Below are positions 51,785 to 60,135 of a stretch of DNA of 64,000 nt, one piece after another. Each line of letters begins with the position of its first letter. Within the stretch, counting starts at the first letter, position 1. The DNA is from Sphingopyxis sp. MWB1. GTDB lineage: Bacteria > Pseudomonadota > Alphaproteobacteria > Sphingomonadales > Sphingomonadaceae. The stretch spans positions 186,001 through 250,000 of the forward strand of contig NZ_JQFJ01000002.1 of assembly GCF_000763945.1 (NCBI RefSeq). The letters are read 5' to 3'. A program made the translations under genes and the position numbers. Under the pieces are notes generated by a model, which was not told the origin of the DNA, ran no database searches, and saw only the letters and a program-made list of their open reading frames with translations.

Positions 51785-53166
51785 TCGCTCCCAATGCTTC
51801 CGAACAGATATTGCTGATCGTCGAGGATGATCCGGGGCTGCAGGCGCAGCTCAAATGGGCGTATGAAGATTATCGCGTGCTGATCGCGGGTGACCATGAC
51901 AGCGCAATCGAGATGCTGCGCGCCGAGGAGCCGGCGGTGGTGACGCTTGACCTGGGCCTGCCGCCCGATCCCGATGGCACGGCGGAAGGCTTTCGCACGC
52001 TGGCGGCCATATTGTCGATGAAGCCCGATACCAAGGTGATCGTCGTATCGGGGCATGGCGAACGCGCGAGTGCGCTGGCCGCCATTGGCCATGGCGCGTG
52101 GGATTTTTACCAGAAGCCCATCGACATTGACGAACTGGGGCTGATCGTTCGCCGTGCCTTTCATGTTCATGCGCTGGAGGCGGAGAACAGCCGCCTCGCC
52201 GCCGAGGTCGGGAGCGACAAGCATATTTTGGGCGGCATGGTCACCGGCGCGCCTGAAATGCAGAAGGTCGCACGCACCATCGAACGGGTCGCCGACCGCA
52301 ATGTGTCGGTAATGCTGCTGGGCGCGAGCGGGACGGGCAAGGAATTGCTGGCGCGCGGGCTGCATGAAGCGAGCGCGCGGCGCGACGGGGCCTTTGTCGC
52401 GATCAATTGCGCGGCAATCCCCGAAAATCTGCTCGAAAGCGAATTATTCGGTTATGAAAAGGGCGCCTTTACCGGGGCGGTCAAGACGACCGAGGGCAAG
52501 GTCGAACTGGCGCATGGCGGCACCTTGTTCCTCGATGAAGTTGGCGATATTCCCCTGGCCTTGCAGGTCAAGCTGCTGCGTTTCCTGCAGGAGCGCACCA
52601 TCGAACGGGTGGGCGGGCGCAAGCCGATCAAGGTCGATACGCGCATCGTCTGTGCAACGCACCGCGACTTGGATAGCATGATCGCCGAGGAGCGGTTTCG
52701 CGACGATCTTTATTATCGGCTGGCCGAAATCGTGATCAAAATTCCCTCGCTCGCCGAAAGGCCGGGCGATGCAGTCTTGCTGGCGCGGCATTTCCTGCAC
52801 AAATATGCGCCCGAGATGAACCCGGCGGTGCGCGGCTTTTCGCCCGATGCGCTGCAAAGCATCGACGAGGCGGCGTGGCCCGGCAATGTGCGCGAGCTGG
52901 AAAATCGCGTGAAGCGCGCGGTGATCCTGGCCGATGGCAAGCTGGTGACGCGCGAGGATCTCGACATGGCCGCGAGCGAGGCAAGGGACGAACAGGGCGG
53001 TCCGGACTGGCTGAATTTGCGCAGTGCGCGCGAGGCCGCCGACCGGGTGGCGATCCGCCGCGCGATGACGCAGAGCGAGGGCAATATTTCGCAGGCGGCG
53101 AAGCTGCTCGGGATCAGCCGCCCGACGCTTTACGATCTGCTCAAACAATATCGGATGCAAAGCTGA
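51781..53166 (+). CDS. prsR: XrtA/PEP-CTERM system sigma-54 response regulator PrsR
   Basis: This 461-residue NtrC-type activator has a receiver (residues 9-125; Asp57 in TLDLGLPPDPDG, VVSGHGER, YQKPIDIDEL), an AAA+ sigma-54-interaction domain (about 145-385) with Walker A GASGTGKELLARG, GAFTGA loop (EKGAFTGAVKTT) and Walker B GGTLFLDEVGDIPL, and a C-terminal Fis-type helix-turn-helix (about 415-458, GNISQAAKLLGISRPTLYDL). It is translationally coupled to prsK. PrsR activates exopolysaccharide and PEP-CTERM genes from sigma-54 promoters. The gene starts with GTG. No PEP-CTERM substrate was seen in this window. Confidence 0.96.
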   Translation: MIAPNASEQILLIVEDDPGLQAQLKWAYEDYRVLIAGDHDSAIEMLRAEEPAVVTLDLGLPPDPDGTAEGFRTLAAILSMKPDTKVIVVSGHGERASALAAIGHGAWDFYQKPIDIDELGLIVRRAFHVHALEAENSRLAAEVGSDKHILGGMVTGAPEMQKVARTIERVADRNVSVMLLGASGTGKELLARGLHEASARRDGAFVAINCAAIPENLLESELFGYEKGAFTGAVKTTEGKVELAHGGTLFLDEVGDIPLALQVKLLRFLQERTIERVGGRKPIKVDTRIVCATHRDLDSMIAEERFRDDLYYRLAEIVIKIPSLAERPGDAVLLARHFLHKYAPEMNPAVRGFSPDALQSIDEAAWPGNVRELENRVKRAVILADGKLVTREDLDMAASEARDEQGGPDWLNLRSAREAADRVAIRRAMTQSEGNISQAAKLLGISRPTLYDLLKQYRMQS

Positions 53167-55032
53167 GTGAGCGCCAAGGGGGCCCCATTTCGCGCGCTGG
53201 GCGCGCTGATGCCGCTGGCGCTGATGCTCGCCGCATGCCGCGAGGCACCGCCCGCGCCCGCAGCGGGGGAGCAGGCCGAGCTGAGCGGTGGGAGCGCGGC
53301 CTTTGCCGACGATATCGCCGGGACCGACAACGCGGTGGTGCAGGCGGTGCGCGATGCCCGCGCTGCGCTGCGGCTGGGTGACGGCATTGCCGCAGAAGCC
53401 GCGATCCGCCGGGCATTGAGCGCGGGCGGCGATGCAGCGGCGCTGTCGGCGCCGCTGGCGCGCGCCTATGCCTTGCAGGGCGAGGGCGGACGGGCGCTGC
53501 GCGCGCTGGAGGAACATCCGCCCGTTGCGGCGATGGTGGGCGAAGCGGCGTGGGTCGCGGGCGATGTCTATTTGAGGAACGGCAATTTGCGGGCGGCGGG
53601 CGCAGCCTATGACCGCGCGTTGCAGGCAATGCCGCAAAATTCCGCGCTGTGGCTGTCGGTCGCGCGCTATCGCGCCGCCAATGCCGATATCAGCGGCGCC
53701 GATGAAGCGGCGAGCAATGCGGTCGATTTTGACCGACGCAATGCCGATGCGCTGGCGCTGAAGGCCAATCTGGCACGGACGCGCAGCGGGCTGAGCGCCG
53801 CGCTGCGCTGGTATGATGCCGCGCTGCAGGTCAATCCCGATCATGCCGGGGCGCTGATCGAGCGTGCTGCCACGCTGGGCGACATGGGCCGCTATCGGGA
53901 CATGCTCGCCTCGCTGCGGCGCGCGGCGACGCTCACTCCCAATGAACCCCGGCTTTTCTATTTGCAGGCGGTGGTGGCGGCGCGCGCGGGCAATTATTTG
54001 CTGGCGCGCAGCCTGCTGCAACGCACGCGCGGCGCGATGGACGATGTGCCAGGCGTGATGCTGCTCAACATGATCGTCGAAATGCAGCTTGAGGGCGAAG
54101 CGGTGGCGGCGACCTGGGGCGAGCGGCTGCTGGAAATCCAGCCGCACAATCGCAGTGTGCGCCGCCTGCTTGCCGCGGCCGAATGGGCCGATGGCAATGC
54201 CGCCAATGCGCTGGAGGCGCTGCTCCCCGTCGTTGCGCGGCCCGATGCCGATAGCTGGTCGCTGCTTTTCGCCGCGCGCATGGCGGCGGAGCTGGAGCAG
54301 GCAGATGAGGCGGCGGCGCTGATGACGCGCGCCGGGGCGCTGGAGCGCGGCGGGGCGCCGCCCTTTGCTCCCGATGCCCCCTATGGCTTGCTATCCGCCG
54401 CGGCTGATGCCGCCCCGCTCGATCCCGCCAAGGTGATTCCCGCGATGGCCGCAGAGATCGAGCGCGGTGCCGGCGAAGCGGCGATGATGCGCGCCGCGGC
54501 GCTTCGCGATGCCAATCGCGGGGTTGCCGACGCGCATCTGCTGCTGGGCGATGCCGCGCTGGCCGCGGGGCGGATCGAGGTGGCGCTGGGCGCCTATCGC
54601 AGCGCGCATGAACTCGACAGCGGCGAGCGCACCAGCCTGCGGCTCGCCTATGGCTTGCAACGCGCGGGTTTCACCGGCGAAGCGGGAACCGTGATCGCGC
54701 GGTTGCTGGAGGCGCAGCCGTCGAGCCTTGCCGCGCACCGAATTGCGGGCGCGCGAGCGATGGCGGCGCGGCAATGGGATGCGGCGATTACCCATTATGA
54801 ATTTGTGCGCCGCCGGATGGGCAATCGCGACGCGCTGGTGCTGCGCGAACTGGGCCGCGCGTGGGAAGCCAAGGGCGAGGTCGAGCGGGCCTCCGCCTAT
54901 ATCGACCGCGCTTATCGCTTGCAGCCGCTCAACCGTGAGACGATGCTGATCTATGCGCGGTTGATGAACAAGCGTGGCGACGCGCAGGCCGCCGCCGATT
55001 TGCGCGACAAGGCGGCGCAGATCGGGCGGTAA
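53167..55032 (+). CDS. prsT: XrtA/PEP-CTERM system TPR-repeat lipoprotein PrsT
   Basis: The 621-residue product starts with GTG directly after the prsR stop. Its N terminus (ALGALMPLALMLAAC) is a lipoprotein signal with lipobox LAAC. The rest is built of tetratricopeptide-like helix pairs, e.g. AAYDRALQAMPQNSALWLSV, LALKANLARTRSGLSAALRW and ASAYIDRAYRLQPLNRETML, forming a superhelical scaffold. The family (TIGR02917, PrsT) belongs to XrtA loci and is thought to help export or assemble exopolysaccharide. Most members are longer (about 900 residues); this copy is short. The antisense frame 52444-54147 is a shadow. Confidence 0.88.
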   Translation: MSAKGAPFRALGALMPLALMLAACREAPPAPAAGEQAELSGGSAAFADDIAGTDNAVVQAVRDARAALRLGDGIAAEAAIRRALSAGGDAAALSAPLARAYALQGEGGRALRALEEHPPVAAMVGEAAWVAGDVYLRNGNLRAAGAAYDRALQAMPQNSALWLSVARYRAANADISGADEAASNAVDFDRRNADALALKANLARTRSGLSAALRWYDAALQVNPDHAGALIERAATLGDMGRYRDMLASLRRAATLTPNEPRLFYLQAVVAARAGNYLLARSLLQRTRGAMDDVPGVMLLNMIVEMQLEGEAVAATWGERLLEIQPHNRSVRRLLAAAEWADGNAANALEALLPVVARPDADSWSLLFAARMAAELEQADEAAALMTRAGALERGGAPPFAPDAPYGLLSAAADAAPLDPAKVIPAMAAEIERGAGEAAMMRAAALRDANRGVADAHLLLGDAALAAGRIEVALGAYRSAHELDSGERTSLRLAYGLQRAGFTGEAGTVIARLLEAQPSSLAAHRIAGARAMAARQWDAAITHYEFVRRRMGNRDALVLRELGRAWEAKGEVERASAYIDRAYRLQPLNRETMLIYARLMNKRGDAQAAADLRDKAAQIGR

Positions 55033-55084
55033 GCGGCGTTTTTTGGCGCATTTCGGCACCGGTGCGGTATTGAAATACTGGCCC

Positions 55085-55561
55085 TCAAACCAGCGGACCA
55101 AATTCCTCGACCAGCCCGCGATACAGCGTGCGTTTGAAGGGGACGATCAGCTTTTCGATTTCGTCAAGCTCCGCCCAGCGCCACGCGCGAAATTCCTGAT
55201 GCTTGGTGTGGATATTGATATCCGAATCCTGTCCGGTGAAGCGCATCAAAAACCAGTGCTGGCGCTGGCCGCGATATTTTCCGCCCCAGATTTTGCCGAT
55301 GAGATCGTCGGGCAGATCGTAAAAATATTCCTCGCGGCTGCGCGCGATAATCTGGACGAGGGCGGGCTCGATGCCGGTTTCCTCGCCCAGTTCGCGCAGC
55401 GCTGCCGCCTCTGCATCTTCGCCATCGTCGATACCGCCTTGCGGCATTTGCCAAGCCTCGGTGGTGGTATCGAGTCGCTGGCCAACGAACACGCGGCCGT
55501 CGCGGTTGGCGAGCATTACCCCGGCGCAGGGGCGATAGGGGAGTTTGTCATGGTCGATCAT
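55085..55561 (-). CDS. rppH: RNA pyrophosphohydrolase
   Basis: This 158-residue Nudix hydrolase removes pyrophosphate from the 5' triphosphate of mRNA, opening it to RNase E decay. The Nudix box is complete (GGIDDGEDAEAAALRELGEE then TGI), preceded by LPYRPCAGVMLANRDGRVFV and followed by FYDLPDDLIGKIWGGKYRGQ and FRAWRWAELDEIEKLIVPFK, the RppH-specific segments. The ATG overlaps the stop of the upstream esterase gene by 4 nt on the same strand, so the two genes are coupled. It is convergent with prsT. Confidence 0.95.
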   Translation of the reverse strand: MIDHDKLPYRPCAGVMLANRDGRVFVGQRLDTTTEAWQMPQGGIDDGEDAEAAALRELGEETGIEPALVQIIARSREEYFYDLPDDLIGKIWGGKYRGQRQHWFLMRFTGQDSDINIHTKHQEFRAWRWAELDEIEKLIVPFKRTLYRGLVEEFGPLV

Positions 55562-56520
55562 TCGTTCGCCATGGACTCAGCGACGATCGCTTTCAAGAGT
55601 TTGAGTGCGCCCGCTATATCCTGCTGCGCGCTGGGGATCGCCTGAGCGAGATTGATATAGCCGTGGATATTGCCCGCCGCCTCGCGATAGCTGGTGGCTA
55701 CCCCCGCTTCGATGAGCTTGGCGGCATAGGCGCGGCCCTGATCGCGCAAGGGGTCGAGCCCGGCGGTAACGAGCAGCGTAGGCGGCAGGCCTTCGGCGGG
55801 AAAATCGAGCGGCGCGGCGCGATAATCGGCGGGGTCGGCGGCATAATGATTGCCGAAATATGTCATGCTGTCGGTGGTGAGCAAATGGCCCTCGCCAAAA
55901 TCGCGATAGCTTTGCCAATCATCATGGGTGGTCACCGCAGGATAAATGGGGTGGAGGGCGATAACGGGTTTTGAGGCGGGTTTGTCGCGCAGCGTCAATG
56001 CGGTCGCGATGGTGAGATTGCCGCCCGCGCTTTCGCCCGCCAGCACAAGGCCGGTGCAGGGGATATGATCGGCAACCCAGCGCGCCGCCGCCTCGCAATC
56101 CTCTGGCGCCGCCGGAAAGGAATGCTCGGGGGCGAGGCGATAATCGACCGCGATCACCGGCATATCGAGAAGCCGCGCCGCCTCTGCACAATAGCCATCA
56201 TGGGTGTCGAGATCGCCGATCACCCAGCCGCCGCCGTGGAAAAAGACCATTACCGGACCCGGCTCGCGATCGGGGCGATTGTCATAGAGGCGAATGGGGA
56301 TCTCGCCCGCGGGGCCGGGGATGCTGCTGTCCTCCACCTTCGCAATGTCGCCGCGCGGGCGGTCGGCGAGCTGGCACATGGTGCGGAACATTTCGCGCGC
56401 GCCCTCGGGCGGCATTTCGTGCATCTTCGGCCCCTCCTGCGCGTTCAGAAAGGCGAGGAACATTGCCACATCGGCGCGCGGGGCGGACGGGCTGGCGGCT
56501 GGGGTGGATGCCTGGGTCAT
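55558..56520 (-). CDS. HSL-family alpha/beta hydrolase (esterase)
   Basis: This 320-residue cytosolic esterase is of the hormone-sensitive lipase type. The oxyanion motif FFHGGGWVIGD, the nucleophile Ser in LAGESAGGNLTIA, Asp in AGLDPLRDQGRAYA and His in GNIHGYINLAQ form the catalytic apparatus. Such enzymes act on short-chain acyl esters or lactones. The N terminus (MTQASTPAASPSAPRADVAM) is low-complexity. It overlaps rppH by 4 nt and is divergent from korA. The physiological substrate is unknown. Confidence 0.92.
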   Translation of the reverse strand: MTQASTPAASPSAPRADVAMFLAFLNAQEGPKMHEMPPEGAREMFRTMCQLADRPRGDIAKVEDSSIPGPAGEIPIRLYDNRPDREPGPVMVFFHGGGWVIGDLDTHDGYCAEAARLLDMPVIAVDYRLAPEHSFPAAPEDCEAAARWVADHIPCTGLVLAGESAGGNLTIATALTLRDKPASKPVIALHPIYPAVTTHDDWQSYRDFGEGHLLTTDSMTYFGNHYAADPADYRAAPLDFPAEGLPPTLLVTAGLDPLRDQGRAYAAKLIEAGVATSYREAAGNIHGYINLAQAIPSAQQDIAGALKLLKAIVAESMANE

Positions 56521-56703
56521 GCAGTGCCTCTCCTTGGTTTCATTGATGTAAGTTATTCGCTATGGGCGATGCTTATTCAATCGCAAAATGAAACCCGTTG
56601 GACTCTTTCGCTTTGCGGCGCACAATTTTTTCTGAATTGCGGCACGCGCCCGAGAGGCCTAGGCCATGGACAGAAGTTCGCAGGATTTGAAGGCAGAAAC
56701 TAA

Positions 56704-58566
56704 ATGGCGACAGCGGTAGAGGATCGGGCTGACGTGCCCCAGTCCCCCCTTTCCGATGCAGTGGTGGTGCGGTTCGCGGGCGACAGCGGCGACGGGATGC
56801 AGCTGACCGGCGGGCAGTTCACACTTTCGACCGCGCTTGCGGGCAATGACCTTGCCACTTTTCCCGACTTTCCTGCCGAAATTCGCGCGCCGCAGGGTAC
56901 GCTGTTCGGCGTGTCGGCCTTTCAGATCAATTTCGGGTCGAGCCAGATCGACACGGCGGGCGATGCCCCCGATGTGCTGGTGGCGATGAACCCGGCGGCG
57001 CTGAAAACCAATGTCGGCGCGCTGAAACTGGGCGGGCTGATCATCGCCGACGAGGGCGAGTTCAACGCGCGCAACCTTGCCAAGGCGAAATATGACAGCA
57101 ATCCGCTGGAGGATGGCAGCCTCGCGAAATGGCAGCTGTTGAAGCTGAACATCAGCCAGGCGACGCTCGATGCGGTGAAGCCCTTTGGCCTTGGCAATAA
57201 GGAAGCGCTGCGCTGCAAGAATATGTGGACGCTGGGCCTCGCGCTGTGGATGTTCGACCGCGACCGCCAGCCGCTGATCGACTGGCTGAAAGCCAAATTC
57301 GCGAAAAAGCCCGAGATTGCCGACGCCAATATTGCGGCGCTGAACGCGGGCCATGCCTATGGCGAGACGGCTGAACTGGCGGGGCCGCTGAAGCAGCATC
57401 ATGTGCCTGCGGCGCCCGCCGAGCCGGGGCTGTACCGCACGCTGACCGGCGCCGAGGCGATTGCGCTGGGGCTGGTCGCGGGCGCGCAGCTTGCCAAATT
57501 GCCGATGTTCTTTGGCGGCTATCCGATCACGCCCGCCTCGGCGATTTTGCACCATCTGTCGCGGCTGAAGGAATATGACGTCACGACCTTTCAGGCCGAG
57601 GATGAGATTGCGGCCATTTGTTCGGCGATTGGCGCCAGCTATGGCGGGTCGCTGGGGGTCACCAGCTCGTCGGGGCCGGGGATCGCGCTGAAGGGCGAGG
57701 CGATGGGGCTGGCGATCATGACCGAGCTGCCGCTCGTCATCGTCAATTCGCAGCGCGGCGGACCTTCGACGGGCCTGCCGACCAAGACCGAGCAATCGGA
57801 CCTGTATCAGGCGGTTTATGGCCGTAACGGCGATGCGCCGATGCCGGTGATCGCCGCGCGTTCGCCCGCCGATGCCTTTGAATGCGCGATAGAGGCGTGC
57901 CGGATCGCGGTTCAATATATGACCCCGGTGATGCTGCTCACCGACGGCTATATCGCCAATGCCGCCGAGCCGTGGCAGGTGCCCGACCTCACGGCCTACG
58001 AGGCTTTTCCGGTCGAGTTTCTGACCGACGTGCCCGAAGGCGGCTTCAAGCCCTATGGCCGCGACGAAAAGCTCGCGCGGCCGTGGGTCAAGCCCGGAAC
58101 GCCCGGCCTGCTCCACCGCATCGGCGGGATCGAGAAGGAAGTCGATAGCGGGCACATCAACTATGCGCCCGAAAATCATCAGGCGATGACCGATATTCGC
58201 AAGGCGAAGGTCGATGGCGTGAAAGTGCCCGATCAGGTGGTGGAGCTGGGCGCCGAAGGCGGCAAGCTCGCCATTGTCGGCTGGGGATCGACCTTTGGCC
58301 CCATTCATCAGGCGGTGCGGCGCAAGCGCGCCGAAGGGGCCGACGTCAGCCATATCCACATCCGCCACATCTGGCCGATGCCCGCCAATCTGGGCGAACT
58401 GCTCAAAAGCTATGACAAGGTGATCGTGCCCGAAATGAACACGGGGCAGCTCAAGACCGTGCTGCGCGATCAATATCTGGTCGATGCGCGGCCGCTCAAT
58501 AAAGTGTCGGGCCAGCCCTTCCGCATCGCCGAGATTGAAGCGGCCATTGATGAGGCGTTGGCCTGA
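56704..58566 (+). CDS. korA: 2-oxoacid:ferredoxin oxidoreductase, alpha (gamma-alpha fused) subunit
   Basis: The 620-residue subunit has an N-terminal gamma-type domain (VVRFAGDSGDGMQLTGGQF, FGVSAFQINFGSSQIDTAG) fused to the alpha/pyrimidine-binding domains (FFGGYPITPASAILHHLSRL, QAEDEIAAICSAIGASYGGS, TSSSGPGIALKGEAMGLAIM, GPSTGLPTKTEQSDL). KorAB oxidatively decarboxylates 2-oxoglutarate or pyruvate with ferredoxin as acceptor and is widespread in alphaproteobacteria. No iron-sulfur motif is visible in this subunit; electrons probably leave through KorB and ferredoxin. A GAAGG lies about 12 nt before the ATG. korB follows after 31 nt. Confidence 0.94.
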   Translation: MATAVEDRADVPQSPLSDAVVVRFAGDSGDGMQLTGGQFTLSTALAGNDLATFPDFPAEIRAPQGTLFGVSAFQINFGSSQIDTAGDAPDVLVAMNPAALKTNVGALKLGGLIIADEGEFNARNLAKAKYDSNPLEDGSLAKWQLLKLNISQATLDAVKPFGLGNKEALRCKNMWTLGLALWMFDRDRQPLIDWLKAKFAKKPEIADANIAALNAGHAYGETAELAGPLKQHHVPAAPAEPGLYRTLTGAEAIALGLVAGAQLAKLPMFFGGYPITPASAILHHLSRLKEYDVTTFQAEDEIAAICSAIGASYGGSLGVTSSSGPGIALKGEAMGLAIMTELPLVIVNSQRGGPSTGLPTKTEQSDLYQAVYGRNGDAPMPVIAARSPADAFECAIEACRIAVQYMTPVMLLTDGYIANAAEPWQVPDLTAYEAFPVEFLTDVPEGGFKPYGRDEKLARPWVKPGTPGLLHRIGGIEKEVDSGHINYAPENHQAMTDIRKAKVDGVKVPDQVVELGAEGGKLAIVGWGSTFGPIHQAVRRKRAEGADVSHIHIRHIWPMPANLGELLKSYDKVIVPEMNTGQLKTVLRDQYLVDARPLNKVSGQPFRIAEIEAAIDEALA

Positions 58567-58597
58567 CGCGCGCGTCGGTGCCCCGAGAGGAATTGCC

Positions 58598-59635
58598 ATG
58601 AACGAGATGACGACCATCGCCCCCAAGACGACGCTGAAAGATTGGGAAACCGACCAGGAAGTACGCTGGTGCCCCGGCTGCGGCGACTATGCGATTTTGA
58701 AGGCGGTGCAGCGCACCATGCCCGACATCGGCACGGCGCCTGAAAATACCGTGTTCATCAGCGGTATCGGCTGTTCGTCGCGCTTTCCCTATTATATGGA
58801 AACCTATGGCTTTCATACGATCCATGGGCGCGCGCCGGCTTTTGCCACCGGGCTGAAGCTTGCCAATCCCGATCTTGATATCTGGATCGTCACCGGTGAT
58901 GGCGATGGACTGTCGATTGGCGGCAACCACACCATGCACCTGATCCGCCGCAATCTCGATTGCCAGATCATGCTGTTCAACAACGAGATTTACGGGCTGA
59001 CCAAAGGGCAATATTCGCCGACCAGCCGGGTGGGCACCAACAGCCCCTCGACCCCCTATGGCTCGGTCGACCGTCCGGCGCAGCCTTGCGCCTTTGCGCT
59101 GGGGGCAGGCGCGCGTTTCGTGGCGCGGGGGTTCGACGTATCGAAGGAATTGCCCCATGTGCTGAAGGCCGCCCACGCGCACAAGGGCGCGGCCTTTATC
59201 GAAATTTTCCAGAATTGCATCGTCTATAACAAGGATGTGTTCGAGGATTTCGCCGCGCCCAAGGGCGCCGAGGACCGGCAGCTTTGGCTGAAGCATGGCG
59301 AGCCGATGCTCTTTGCCAAGGGGACGAAGGGCATTGCGCTCGACAAGGATGCGCTGGAGCTGAAGGTCGTCGATGTGGTCGATGGCGATTGGCAGGCGGC
59401 GGGGGTGATCGTCCATGACGTCACCAATCGCGGCATCGCGCATATGCTGGTCGAAATGCGCTTTGGTGAGTTTCCGATGGCGCTGGGCGTGCTTTATGAC
59501 GACCCCCGCCCGACCTTTGAAGCCGATGTGGTGCGACAAAATGCCGCGGCGCGCGAAGGCAAGACGGCGGATCTGCAGGGGCTGCTGAAGAAGGGGCAGA
59601 CCTGGACGGTGACGGAGGGTGGGCCGGAGCTTTAA
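58598..59635 (+). CDS. korB: 2-oxoacid:ferredoxin oxidoreductase, beta subunit
   Basis: The 345-residue subunit binds thiamine diphosphate. It carries VRWCPGCGDYAILKAVQ and SGIGCSSRF (cysteines that hold a 4Fe-4S cluster, with one more downstream) and the TPP motif VTGDGDGLSIGGNHTMH ending LFNNEIYGLTKGQYSP. It forms the KorAB complex with the gene upstream. AGAGGA lies about 9 nt before the ATG. One base after the stop codon, a 29-bp inverted repeat begins that bounds the GxxExxY unit. Cofactor and partner are inferred from the family. Confidence 0.95.
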   Translation: MNEMTTIAPKTTLKDWETDQEVRWCPGCGDYAILKAVQRTMPDIGTAPENTVFISGIGCSSRFPYYMETYGFHTIHGRAPAFATGLKLANPDLDIWIVTGDGDGLSIGGNHTMHLIRRNLDCQIMLFNNEIYGLTKGQYSPTSRVGTNSPSTPYGSVDRPAQPCAFALGAGARFVARGFDVSKELPHVLKAAHAHKGAAFIEIFQNCIVYNKDVFEDFAAPKGAEDRQLWLKHGEPMLFAKGTKGIALDKDALELKVVDVVDGDWQAAGVIVHDVTNRGIAHMLVEMRFGEFPMALGVLYDDPRPTFEADVVRQNAAAREGKTADLQGLLKKGQTWTVTEGGPEL

Positions 59636-59636
59636 A

Positions 59637-59665
59637 GACTCGCACAAAGCCACGAAGCCACAAAG
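59637..59665 (+). repeat. Left 29-bp inverted repeat flanking the GxxExxY gene
   Basis: The segment starts GACTCGCACAAAGCCACGAA and ends GCCACAAAG; it is the exact reverse complement of 60080-60108. It begins one base after the korB stop and ends within the ribosome-binding site (AAAGGGGG) of the GxxExxY gene. Confidence 0.95.
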
Positions 59666-59674
59666 GGGGTGGGG

Positions 59675-60076
59675 TTGTCGGTGGATGTCGAAGAACTGGC
59701 CCGCATCACCCTGGATTGCGGTTATAATCTACACCGGGAGATTGGGCCGGGGCTGCTCGAAACCGTTTATGAAATTCTGCTTGAGGAATTTCTGATCGAG
59801 CGCGGGTTGCGTGTGGAGCGGCAGAAGATTGTGCCAATCATGTTCCGTGGCAGACCGCTGGACGAAGCGTTTCGCGTTGATTTGCTGCTCGAAGGACGGC
59901 TGGTGATTGAATTAAAGTCCACGGAGCGACATGCGCCGGTCCATGCCAACCAATTGCTCACCTATCTGCGACTGATGGGTTTGCCGCTCGGGCTGCTGAT
60001 GAATTTTGGCGCGCCGAGTTTCAAAGAAGGCGTAAAGCGCCTGGCCAATAATTACTATCGACCGCTTGCTTCATAA
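59675..60076 (+). CDS. GxxExxY-family protein (PD-(D/E)XK nuclease-like)
   Basis: The 133-residue product has the family motif GPGLLETVYEILLEEFL at about residues 24-40 (G-x2-E-x2-Y) and a nuclease-like core: Asp in EAFRVDLLLEG and E-x-K in VIELKSTERHA, followed by a conserved Gln in HANQLLTYLRLMGLPLG and NFG. Members are predicted PD-(D/E)XK enzymes of unknown role. The start is TTG 59675, five nt after AAAGGGGG; GTG 59669 and GTG 59681 are alternatives. The gene fills the space between perfect 29-bp inverted repeats almost exactly, ending 3 nt before the right one. The unit separates korB from the YdjM-like gene. Confidence 0.85.
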   Translation: MSVDVEELARITLDCGYNLHREIGPGLLETVYEILLEEFLIERGLRVERQKIVPIMFRGRPLDEAFRVDLLLEGRLVIELKSTERHAPVHANQLLTYLRLMGLPLGLLMNFGAPSFKEGVKRLANNYYRPLAS

Positions 60077-60079
60077 GCT

Positions 60080-60108
60080 CTTTGTGGCTTCGTGGCTTTG
60101 TGCGAGTC
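60080..60108 (-). repeat. Right 29-bp inverted repeat flanking the GxxExxY gene
   Basis: Begins CTTTGTGGCTTCGTGGCTTT and ends GTGCGAGTC, the perfect reverse complement of 59637-59665. It starts 3 nt after the GxxExxY stop and ends 27 nt before the next gene. Confidence 0.95.
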
Positions 60109-60135
60109 ATTCCCAAGGCAACGAGTTGAGGTGAA

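Noticed and set aside
52444..54147. A 567-residue minus-strand frame opposite prsR-prsT
   Set aside because: The composition is typical of antisense shadows (Arg/His/Ala-rich); prsR and prsT on the other strand are intact families.
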